DNA from: Desulfobulbus oligotrophicus
GTDB taxonomy: Bacteria; Desulfobacterota; Desulfobulbia; Desulfobulbales; Desulfobulbaceae
DNA length: 64,000 nucleotides
Reading direction: 5' to 3'
NCBI RefSeq assembly: GCF_016446285.1
Contig: NZ_CP054140.1
Coordinates: 2,709,501-2,773,500 of the forward strand
The notes beneath the pieces were generated by a model. That model was not told the DNA's origin and searched no databases. It was given only the letters and a program-made list of their open reading frames with translations. Made by a program: the position numbers and the translations under genes. This document shows positions 18,216 to 26,105 of this stretch, piece after piece; position 1 is the first letter of the stretch, and every line of letters begins with the position of its first letter.

Positions 18216-19445
18216 CTAATCCATATCCTGGCGGTATTGCCTGGCAACCAGCGGCAAAAGTAGCAGGCCGGGTATCGCCGCCAGGGTGCATCCCAGGAAA
18301 AACAACGGCCAGTTCACCATCTCTGCTATCCATCCGGCCGGAGCGGCAATGATGACCCGGGGAACGCCCATGCAGCTTGACAGGAGCGCGTATTGGGCGG
18401 CAGTGAACCGTTTATTGGTCAACGATGCCATGTAGGCCACATAGGCACAGGTCCCCATGCCGCTGGTCAGCTGTTCAAGCACAATAGCAATGATCAACCC
18501 GGAAACTGAATACCCTACCAGGGCCAAAATCGAAAAGCTCAAAATGCCCAGCGTCTGTAAAATACCGAAAACCCACAGGCTGCGTATTATGCCGATGCGC
18601 AGCATGACAATCCCACCCAACAGCCCGCCGATAACAGTGGACCAGAATCCAAAGAGTTTCGCCACCACACCGATCTGCGTCTTGCTGAACCCGAGGGCCA
18701 GATAAAACGGGGTGGTTAAGGTTGAGGCCATCTGGTCACCGATCTTGTACAGCAGGATAAACAAAAGTAATGTTATAGCCCGGTCACGGCTGAAGTATTC
18801 GACAAATGGCTCCACCACTGCCTCGCGAAGCGTGCGTGGTGTCGCTACTGTCAACGGCGGCTCTTTGCAGAGGAGCGTGGTAACCACACCCACCAGGAGT
18901 GAGGCGGCCATGAGCAGATACACCTGATCAAATGTGAAATGATCGGCAAGAATCAGGCCCCCGCTGCCGGACAAAAGCATTCCGATCCGGTACCCGTTCA
19001 CATAGAGTGAACTGCCGAGTCCCAACTGATTGTCCTTAAGATCTTCACGTCGGTACGCATCAACCACAATATCCTGGGATGCGGAGAAAAAGGTGACAAA
19101 ACAGGCGGCCAGCGCCACAAGCCAGGGCGTCTGGCCCGGATCGGTCAGACCAAGGGAGGCAACAGTCAAAATCAGGATCAGCTGGACGATCAGCAGCCAC
19201 CCCCGACGACGTCCCAGAAACGGAGGAATGTATCGATCAAAAATCGGGGCCCAGACAAACTTGAGGGTGTACGGTAAACCGACCAGAGAAAAGACTCCGA
19301 TGACTGAAAGGTTAACCCCCTGTTCCGTCATCCATGCCTGGAGAACCGTGGAGGTCAGCAGCAGCGGCATGCCGCAGCTGAACCCCATAAGAAAGGCGAC
19401 CAGCATGCTGGGTGTGAAAAACTGACGAAAAAAAGATGCTGCCAT
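18216..19445 (-). CDS. AmpG-like muropeptide MFS transporter
   Basis: A 409-residue, twelve-helix inner-membrane carrier of the AmpG branch of the major facilitator superfamily. The AmpG-type features are FSCGMPLLLTSTVLQAWM in helix 1, the PYTLKFVWAPIFDRY loop, and SASQDIVVDAYRREDL between helices 4 and 5, where the conserved Asp and Arg lie. AmpG brings anhydromuropeptides from the periplasm into the cytoplasm for recycling and, in some bacteria, for beta-lactamase induction. No recycling enzyme or beta-lactamase is adjacent, so the cargo is inferred from family only. It follows mutY divergently. Confidence 0.87.
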   Translation of the reverse strand: MAASFFRQFFTPSMLVAFLMGFSCGMPLLLTSTVLQAWMTEQGVNLSVIGVFSLVGLPYTLKFVWAPIFDRYIPPFLGRRRGWLLIVQLILILTVASLGLTDPGQTPWLVALAACFVTFFSASQDIVVDAYRREDLKDNQLGLGSSLYVNGYRIGMLLSGSGGLILADHFTFDQVYLLMAASLLVGVVTTLLCKEPPLTVATPRTLREAVVEPFVEYFSRDRAITLLLFILLYKIGDQMASTLTTPFYLALGFSKTQIGVVAKLFGFWSTVIGGLLGGIVMLRIGIIRSLWVFGILQTLGILSFSILALVGYSVSGLIIAIVLEQLTSGMGTCAYVAYMASLTNKRFTAAQYALLSSCMGVPRVIIAAPAGWIAEMVNWPLFFLGCTLAAIPGLLLLPLVARQYRQDMD

Positions 19446-19790
19446 AACAGATCCGATGAGAGGAACAAAACAAAAACAGGCCAGCAGCTTCTACCATAAC
19501 CGTGCTGTTTGCACAGTAAATTGTTAGCTGTTGATAATTGGTGTGCAGTAAATATAGACCGTGCTCCATGTACAGACAGGGCGACCGGTCATACACGACA
19601 GCCCCATCCGGAGCACCTGCCGGCAACCGGATGTTCACCCTGCAGACATGCGCCCACCCGGGGCATCGCCGATAGCCGCTGTGATCCATACGGCAGGAAC
19701 AGCCATCTCGTGTTACCGTCGGCAGAAGTGAACAGCACATGTCCTTGCCGGTACCGGCTAAAGAGCAACTGAGCAGAAAGAGTATACGCA
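19446..19790. other. Divergent intergenic region between ampG-like gene and mutY
   Basis: This 345-bp gap holds no credible gene. A possible plus-strand promoter is TTGATA (19531-19536), a 16-base spacer and TATAGA (19553-19558), about 230 bases before mutY. The long leader this implies shows no structure I recognise. Confidence 0.4.
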
Positions 19791-20885
19791 GTGATTGATA
19801 TTGAGTTCATCCACCCGCACACCGTCAACGAGATCAGAAACCGGCTTCTTGCCTGGTTTGCACAGTATCAGCGCCCACTCCCATGGCGCACGACCTACAG
19901 ACCGTATCATGTCTGGATTGCCGAGATCATGGGGCAGCAGACACAGATGGAACGGGTTGCCATGTACTTCCTGCGCTGGATTGAACAGTTTCCGGATCTT
20001 GCAGCAGTGGCCGCAGCGCCGGAACAGAAGATCCTCAAGGCCTGGGAAGGGTTGGGCTATTATACCCGGGCACGCAACATTCACCGGACTGCGCTGCATC
20101 TGGTTGATAACGGTGCTATGGATATCCCTGCTGATTATCAGCAACTGCTTGCTCTTCCGGGTATCGGTCCGTATACGGCTGCCGCCATCCTGTCGATCGC
20201 CTTCAATCAGCCCTACCCCCTGCTTGACGCCAATGTTGAACGGGTCTTTTCCCGTTTGGCTGATATTGACAGTCCTCTTAAAAAAGCCTCGACAAAGAAA
20301 CAGCTCACAGCCATGGCCGATACGCTGCTGGACCGGGATCAGCCGCGGCAGTTCAATCAGGCCCTGATGGAACTTGGGGCACTGATTTGCACGCCTAAAA
20401 GACCTGCTTGCATCTCCTGCCCGTTGCAGGTATATTGCCGGGCCTATCAGGCCGACACCGTTGCATACAGACCACTCCCAATTGCCAGAGATAAAAAAAC
20501 AGACATTCTCATGGCCTGCGGCGTTCTGTACAAAGAGGATCGCATTTTTATTCAGCAACGTCTGCCCGATGACATCTGGGGAGGACTGTGGGAATTTCCC
20601 GGCGGACAGCTCAAGGAGAGTGAAACACCTCTGCACGGTGCTCTCCGGGAAATTCATGAAGAAACCGGCTGGCTGCTTGAACGATTGGACGTTCTGGCAA
20701 CCGTCACCCATTACTACACCCGATATCGGGTAACCCTCCACGGCTTTTATGGCACACTGCATCCTTCCTGCCCGGAACCGATACTCACTGCCGCCAGTCA
20801 GTATGCCTGGGTGCCTCTCAACCAGCTCCACCAGTACCCTTTCCCTGCAGGACACCGGCAGTTAGTACATATTCTCTGCTCTTAA
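19791..20885 (+). CDS. mutY: A/G-specific adenine DNA glycosylase
   Basis: Base-excision repair enzyme of 364 residues that removes adenine mispaired with 8-oxoguanine or guanine. Catalytic Glu45 lies in IAEIMGQQTQMERV; the helix-hairpin-helix reads LALPGIGPYTAAAIL and is followed by the catalytic Asp in LLDANVERVF. The [4Fe-4S] loop is CTPKRPACISCPLQVYC with the standard C-x6-C-x2-C-x5-C spacing. The C-terminal third is the NUDIX-like 8-oxoG-recognition domain (WEFPGGQLKESETPLHGALREI...EETG). The start codon is GTG at 19791. Divergent from the AmpG-like gene. Confidence 0.95.
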   Translation: MIDIEFIHPHTVNEIRNRLLAWFAQYQRPLPWRTTYRPYHVWIAEIMGQQTQMERVAMYFLRWIEQFPDLAAVAAAPEQKILKAWEGLGYYTRARNIHRTALHLVDNGAMDIPADYQQLLALPGIGPYTAAAILSIAFNQPYPLLDANVERVFSRLADIDSPLKKASTKKQLTAMADTLLDRDQPRQFNQALMELGALICTPKRPACISCPLQVYCRAYQADTVAYRPLPIARDKKTDILMACGVLYKEDRIFIQQRLPDDIWGGLWEFPGGQLKESETPLHGALREIHEETGWLLERLDVLATVTHYYTRYRVTLHGFYGTLHPSCPEPILTAASQYAWVPLNQLHQYPFPAGHRQLVHILCS

Positions 20886-20956
20886 TGACCCGGGGATCTT
20901 TGTCAACGTCTCTGTTCTCTCCGATGCAACATGCGCTTTTCCAGGATATTGAAAAA

Positions 20957-20970
20957 TCCGAATTATCGGA
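20957..20970. promoter_or_regulatory. Inverted repeat upstream of the sigma-54 activator gene
   Basis: TCCGA-ATTA-TCGGA is a perfect inverted repeat about 80 bp before the regulator's ATG. A related half site, TCCGGATAAT, follows at 20988-20997. It could be an operator, possibly for autoregulation, or chance. Confidence 0.3.
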
Positions 20971-21047
20971 ATACGTTTGTCGGTCTGTCCGGATAATGCT
21001 AAGATAAAGAAGGCCGTTTAAACAACACTCACATCATTTCATGCCGC

Positions 21048-22565
21048 ATGTCTGACCAACCAGCCCCCATCGTCAACGCTACAGCCGAAATCCAGCGTCT
21101 CAGCACCAACTGGCAGACACTCCTTGACGTCATGCCGGAAATGGTCTTCCTGCTTCAAGAAGACTATCGCATTGAATATATGAACAGAAGTGCCAAAGCA
21201 TGTTTCGGTGCCCCCTGTTCAAGGCCGGTGGCCGAAAGTTTACGGATTATCGGTGCTAGCTGTCATGAGAGACTGTTACGCTCCCCTGATTTTTTCGTTG
21301 ATGATAAAGTAATAGAAGCCATGGTCGACAACACGCCCGTGGAATACTCGTCAATGTCTTTTATCGGCTACACCGGGGAAAAGCTGCTGATGTTGATCAT
21401 GCGGAACATCACGCAGCGCAAAAACTTCGAGCAGGAACTCCTGCAGTTCAACACCAGCATTGAAACCATTCTTGAACAGAAGATTGGTGAACTGCAGGCA
21501 AGTGAAGAGATGCGCCACCGCCTCTCCCGACAGGTCAACAGCTTAAAAAACCAGTTAGGCCACTATCATAAGGCAGACAAGATGGTGGGGCGCAGCCGCA
21601 AAATGCGAGAACTGCGAGAGATGATTCACCAGGTTTCCGAATCAGATGCCACCATTCTCATCACCGGTGAATCCGGAACCGGCAAAGAACTGGTGGCCAA
21701 CCTCGTTAAAGCCACCAGTTCACGAGATGACAAACCCTTCTTAAAGATCAACTGCAATGCCATCAACGACTCCCTTCTTGAAGCTGATCTGTTCGGTTAT
21801 GAAAAGGGGGCGTTTACCGGTGCGGTACAGCGCAAAATCGGTAAATTCGAGGTTGTGAACGGCGGCACTATTTTTCTCGATGAAATCGGTGACATCAGTC
21901 CGCGAATGCAGGTGGCCCTGTTGCGAGTGCTGCAAAACGGTGAAATTATCCGCGTGGGCGGCACTGAACCGGTAAAAGTTGATGTCCGGGTCATTGCCGC
22001 CACCAACGTTGATCTGGCCCAGGCAGTGAAAGAAAAAAAATTCCGACTCGACCTGTACTACAGACTCAACATCATCAACATTGCCATTCCATCACTGCGT
22101 GAGCGAAAAGAAGATATCGTCGAACTGGTTTCACACTTTGTGAACCATTACCGGGAGGCATTTAAAAAAGAGATCGATTTTGTCCCCAAATCAGCCATTA
22201 ACCGTCTCCTTACCCACTCCTGGCCAGGTAATGTACGAGAACTGGAAAATCTTATCCAGCGAGCGGTTCTCGTGGCAAAGGACAAGGTGATCACAGAAGC
22301 CGATTTAATTTTTGACGACGACCCCACGGCTGAGCAGGCTGAAGGAGCTGTTTTAAATATCGACCAGAAACTGGGTGCACAGCCGCTCAAGGATATACTG
22401 GCGGAATTTGAAGCACTCATCATTGAACAGGCGTTGTCCAAGTACACCGGCAACGTTGCCACTGTTGCCGATCAACTGCAGATCGGCAAGACCTCCCTGT
22501 ACGACAAGATGAAGCAGTATGGTCTTTCTGCCAAAAGCATCAAAAAAAGCCGGAAAGCCAGATAA
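21048..22565 (+). CDS. PAS-domain sigma-54-dependent transcriptional activator
   Basis: A 505-residue enhancer-binding protein that activates RNA polymerase containing sigma-54. An N-terminal PAS domain (about 20-125; TLLDVMPEMVFLLQED...IEYMNRSAKACFG) is the likely sensor. A coiled-coil linker (about 130-180) leads to the AAA+ domain with Walker A GESGTGKE, the sigma-54-contacting GAFTGA loop in EKGAFTGAVQ, Walker B GGTIFLDEIGD and the arginine-finger segment FRLDLYYRLN. The C-terminal Fis-type helix-turn-helix is VATVADQLQIGKTSLYDKMKQYG. There is no receiver domain, so control is probably by ligand or redox through PAS. The target genes are not evident nearby; no clear -24/-12 promoter was seen. 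Confidence 0.93.
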   Translation: MSDQPAPIVNATAEIQRLSTNWQTLLDVMPEMVFLLQEDYRIEYMNRSAKACFGAPCSRPVAESLRIIGASCHERLLRSPDFFVDDKVIEAMVDNTPVEYSSMSFIGYTGEKLLMLIMRNITQRKNFEQELLQFNTSIETILEQKIGELQASEEMRHRLSRQVNSLKNQLGHYHKADKMVGRSRKMRELREMIHQVSESDATILITGESGTGKELVANLVKATSSRDDKPFLKINCNAINDSLLEADLFGYEKGAFTGAVQRKIGKFEVVNGGTIFLDEIGDISPRMQVALLRVLQNGEIIRVGGTEPVKVDVRVIAATNVDLAQAVKEKKFRLDLYYRLNIINIAIPSLRERKEDIVELVSHFVNHYREAFKKEIDFVPKSAINRLLTHSWPGNVRELENLIQRAVLVAKDKVITEADLIFDDDPTAEQAEGAVLNIDQKLGAQPLKDILAEFEALIIEQALSKYTGNVATVADQLQIGKTSLYDKMKQYGLSAKSIKKSRKAR

Positions 22566-22844
22566 TCCCTCCCTGATTTTTTCAGTCCATGCACATCTTC
22601 TTCAAACGTTGACCGGACAAGGATGGCATTGCTCGTTGCATCTGCCGGAACAACACCTGCTAAAAAAACTGCTGCACTGCTCCTTTCAGCTTAACCACCA
22701 ACAGTGAATAGGTTGCAGGCAGACGTGCAAAAGAGTACATCACCTCTGATCAGACATACCCGGATGACGAGATCCTGCTGCCGACCGGCGACACGATCCG
22801 TCCTGAACACTTCCGCCTCCCAAAAAAAAAACCGCGTAGCTGCA

Positions 22845-24173
22845 ATGGAACACCTAACAGAGTATCTTGACGACCTTTTTGCCTTTATCCGACACAGCCC
22901 CACTGCCTATCATGCAACCGCCGGTGTTCTTGATCACCTGACGCAACAAGGTTTTAAGCGCCTTGATGAAGCTGTTTCCTGGAGCAATCTTCCCCCCGGC
23001 TCCTACTCTGTTGTCCGCAATGGGGCCAGCCTGATTGCTTTTACCCTGAGTCAGGATCCACAAGCCGGCATGCCGATGCGCATGGCCGGAGCGCATACCG
23101 ACAGTCCGAGCCTGAAAATCAAACCAAATCCCGTGCAGGTTCGCCATGGATGCGTGCAGTTAGGTGTGGAGATGTATGGGGGGCTTCTGCTTGCCCCCTG
23201 GTTTGACCGTAATCTTTCCATTGCCGGCAGAGTAACCTGGAGCTGCGACACCGGACCCATGCGGTGCAGCCTGATCGATTTTACCAGAGCAGCAGCCATT
23301 ATCCCGAGCCTTGCCATTCATCTGGATCGGGAGGCCAATGAGAAACGACAGATTGACAGGCAGACTGATCTTGTTCCGATCATCATGCTCACCGAGACAG
23401 CCGACCCGCCTGACTTTAATGAACTAGTACGAAAAGAGCTGGTGCGTCTGCATCCGGAAGCGGCCATGGCAACGATACTGGCCTTTGACCTTTTTCTCTA
23501 CGACCTTCAGCCCCCCTGCCGGGCAGGTCTGAACGGCGAATTCATAACCGGGCCGCGGCTTGACAATTTGCTTTCCTGCCATGCCCTGGCCAGGGCGATG
23601 ACAGCAGCCCCGGACAACAACTGTAACCGGCTGATCGTTTTCAATGACCATGAGGAGATCGGCAGTCTGTCCAGGTCCGGTGCCCAGGGCCCTTTTCTTA
23701 AAAGTGTTCTGCAAAGACTCTATCCGGATCCGGATCTGTTGCAGCGTGTTGTTGCCCGTTCACTGTTCATCTCTGTTGACAACGCCCATGCCGTGCACCC
23801 GAACTTCGCAACCAGGCACGACCCAAACCATTTAGTGATGCTCAATCAGGGGCCGGTTATTAAAGTCAATGCTGCTCAGCGCTATGCAACCGATGCGATC
23901 ACCGCCGGTCTGTTCCGTCAGCTCTGCACCAAAGCAGACATCCCGTACCAGGAGTTTGTCATGCGCAACGACCTGGCCTGCGGTTCAACCATCGGTCCCT
24001 TAACCGCCGCAGAAATCGGTATTCCCACCGTGGATGTCGGCGTACCTCAGCTCGCCATGCATTCAATCCGTGAAACCATCGGTCATCTTGACGGTTGGTA
24101 CCTGTTGCAGGCGATGACAGCCTTTTTTGCTGCAGAAGACACCCAGATCCATTGTCCTGATCCGGGCTTCTGA
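22845..24173 (+). CDS. apeB: M18-family aminopeptidase
   Basis: A cytoplasmic zinc metalloaminopeptidase of about 442 residues in the aspartyl aminopeptidase family. Metal-ligand motifs are visible: GAHTDSPSLKIKP (about 78-90), ITGPRLDNLLSCHAL, NDHEEIGSLSRSGAQG with the catalytic Glu pair, and the C-terminal QLAMHSIRETIG. I start it at 22845 (MEHLTEYLDDLFAFI), where M18 proteins normally begin; the frame is open to 22704 but the extra residues look random. No strong ribosome-binding site is seen before either start. A 279-bp gap with no recognisable gene separates it from the regulator upstream. Confidence 0.9.
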   Translation: MEHLTEYLDDLFAFIRHSPTAYHATAGVLDHLTQQGFKRLDEAVSWSNLPPGSYSVVRNGASLIAFTLSQDPQAGMPMRMAGAHTDSPSLKIKPNPVQVRHGCVQLGVEMYGGLLLAPWFDRNLSIAGRVTWSCDTGPMRCSLIDFTRAAAIIPSLAIHLDREANEKRQIDRQTDLVPIIMLTETADPPDFNELVRKELVRLHPEAAMATILAFDLFLYDLQPPCRAGLNGEFITGPRLDNLLSCHALARAMTAAPDNNCNRLIVFNDHEEIGSLSRSGAQGPFLKSVLQRLYPDPDLLQRVVARSLFISVDNAHAVHPNFATRHDPNHLVMLNQGPVIKVNAAQRYATDAITAGLFRQLCTKADIPYQEFVMRNDLACGSTIGPLTAAEIGIPTVDVGVPQLAMHSIRETIGHLDGWYLLQAMTAFFAAEDTQIHCPDPGF

Positions 24174-24277
24174 ACACACGACACCGTCCACTGTCTGATA
24201 ATAAGAATAAAGGCCTTCTATCTGCTAGAGCACTACGAAATGGTACATTTATTTTTCGATCCGGTGAACAAACGTAT

Positions 24278-24306
24278 TTGACAAGTATCAGGGTGTTCAG
24301 TATTGG
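24278..24306 (+). promoter_or_regulatory. Possible promoter of the acyl-CoA ligase gene
   Basis: A perfect -35 TTGACA (24278-24283) is followed after 17 bases by TATTGG (24301-24306), which matches the -10 consensus only partly. It lies about 55 bp before the ATG. Confidence 0.4.
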
Positions 24307-24360
24307 TGATCATCCGTTAGTCTCCGTCATTTTCCCTGTCTTTTAGAAAAGGAACTTCCC

Positions 24361-26001
24361 ATGCCAAGCCCGCTCATCCAACGGACAGCTTCAGCCTATG
24401 CATACCCTCTTCTGATCAAAAACCTGTTTCTTGCCCCGGTTGTCGACAACCCTGATCAGGAGATCGTTTATCGCGACCAGATGCGCTACACATATCGGGA
24501 AATGCGTCTGCGTATTCATCGACTGGCCAACGCCCTCTCTGCCTTGGGGGTCAAGCCGGGAGACACCGTGGCGGTGATGGATTGGGATAGCCACCGCTAC
24601 CTTGAATGTTTTTTTGCAGTACCGATGCTGGGAGCTGTGCTGCACACCATTAATGTCCGATTGTCACCGGAGCAGATTCTCTATACCATTGATCATGCTG
24701 AAGACGATTTTCTGCTGGTCAACGACGAATTCCTCCCGATCATCGAACAGATCAAGGGCCGTATCGATACAATCCAGAGCTACGTTTTACTGACCGATCT
24801 CGATACTCCACCGCAAACGAACATACCGCTGGCCGGTGATTATGAAAGTCTCCTGGCCATGGCAGGTGCTGAATTTGACTTCGAAGATTTTGATGAAAAC
24901 ACCCGTGCCACGACCTTTTACACCACAGGAACCACCGGCATGCCCAAGGGTGTCTATTTCAGTCACCGTCAACTTGTACTACATACACTTGGTAACTTAG
25001 CAGCCCTCGGCACCCCGTTTCAACAGGGACGCCTTCATCAGCGGGATGTCTATTTACCGCTGACCCCCATGTTTCATGTTCATGCCTGGGGGATACCCTA
25101 TGTGGCCACCTCACTTGGTGTCAAACAGGTCTATCCGGGGAAATATGCACCCGGGCCGATTCTTCAGCTTATTGCCCGGGAAGGCGCCACCTTTTCCCAC
25201 TGTGTGCCAACGGTCATGCACATGCTGATGAGCCATCCGGACTTCGAAGAGTTTGATCTGTCGAACTGGAAAGTAATGATCGGCGGCTCAGCTCTGACCA
25301 AATCCATGTGCCAGAAGGCCTTGAGTCGCGGCATCGATATCTTTACCGCCTACGGCATGTCCGAGACCTGTCCGATTCTCACCATTGCCCATGTTGACCG
25401 GGATGACCTCAGTGAGGAAGAGGAGATCTCGATCCGCTGCAGAACCGGTCGCCCCATCCCGATGGTGCAGCTGCGACTGATGGATGACACAATGAATGAA
25501 GTGATCCATGACGGCGAGCATGTGGGTGAGATAGTCGTCCGTGCCCCCTGGCTGACTCAGGGATACCTCAAAGATAAACGCAACTCGGAAAACCTGTGGA
25601 AAGGCGGGTACCTGCACACCGGTGATGTTGCCAACATCAATCGACAGCGCTATGTGACCATTACCGATCGGATCAAAGATGTTATTAAAACCGGTGGTGA
25701 GTGGCTCAGTTCACTGGAGCTGGAAGATGTTCTTGGCCTTTATTCCGGGATAGCGGAAGTTGCCGTGATCGGTATGCCTGATAAGAAGTGGGGTGAACGT
25801 CCCCTGGCTCTCGTCGTGCCGAAAGATGAGGCATCCCCCCCTACTCCCCGGCAGCTGATCCGTCATATCAACCAGTTTATTGAGAAGGGACTGCTTTCTA
25901 AGCAGGCCATGTTGCTCAAAGTGAAGATCGTTGCAACCATTGATAAAACCAGTGTCGGCAAGACCGATAAAAAGACACTTCGTCTCAAGTATCTGGAATA
26001 A
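24361..26001 (+). CDS. AMP-forming long-chain fatty acyl-CoA ligase
   Basis: A 546-residue adenylate-forming enzyme that activates a carboxylic acid, most likely a medium- or long-chain fatty acid, with ATP and CoA. The P-loop motif is TFYTTGTTGMPKGV (about 182-195). The A5 motif is YGMSETCPI, the A7/A8 region reads LHTGDVANINRQRYVTITDRIKDVI, and the catalytic lysine lies in the last 20 residues (GKTDKKTLR). Its overall form (AYPLLIKNLF opening, DYESLLA) is like the FadD/AlkK group. It is a single gene ahead of the convergent SulP gene. Confidence 0.9.
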   Translation: MPSPLIQRTASAYAYPLLIKNLFLAPVVDNPDQEIVYRDQMRYTYREMRLRIHRLANALSALGVKPGDTVAVMDWDSHRYLECFFAVPMLGAVLHTINVRLSPEQILYTIDHAEDDFLLVNDEFLPIIEQIKGRIDTIQSYVLLTDLDTPPQTNIPLAGDYESLLAMAGAEFDFEDFDENTRATTFYTTGTTGMPKGVYFSHRQLVLHTLGNLAALGTPFQQGRLHQRDVYLPLTPMFHVHAWGIPYVATSLGVKQVYPGKYAPGPILQLIAREGATFSHCVPTVMHMLMSHPDFEEFDLSNWKVMIGGSALTKSMCQKALSRGIDIFTAYGMSETCPILTIAHVDRDDLSEEEEISIRCRTGRPIPMVQLRLMDDTMNEVIHDGEHVGEIVVRAPWLTQGYLKDKRNSENLWKGGYLHTGDVANINRQRYVTITDRIKDVIKTGGEWLSSLELEDVLGLYSGIAEVAVIGMPDKKWGERPLALVVPKDEASPPTPRQLIRHINQFIEKGLLSKQAMLLKVKIVATIDKTSVGKTDKKTLRLKYLE

Positions 26002-26105
26002 TCCTCCACGCACACCGTCAACCCGGAAGGCCGGCACAGCGTGTCATCCTGAGATCAGCGGCACCGTTGTGAACCGGCCCGGATCTTTTCCCTGCCGCCT
26101 TATGG

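Noticed and set aside
19758-20855. A 365-codon minus-strand frame
   Set aside because: It lies entirely opposite mutY, whose catalytic and iron-sulfur motifs are clear; the antisense translation shows no domain.
22704-22844. Longer N-terminus for the M18 aminopeptidase
   Set aside because: The extra 47 residues do not fit the family, and the region looks non-coding.
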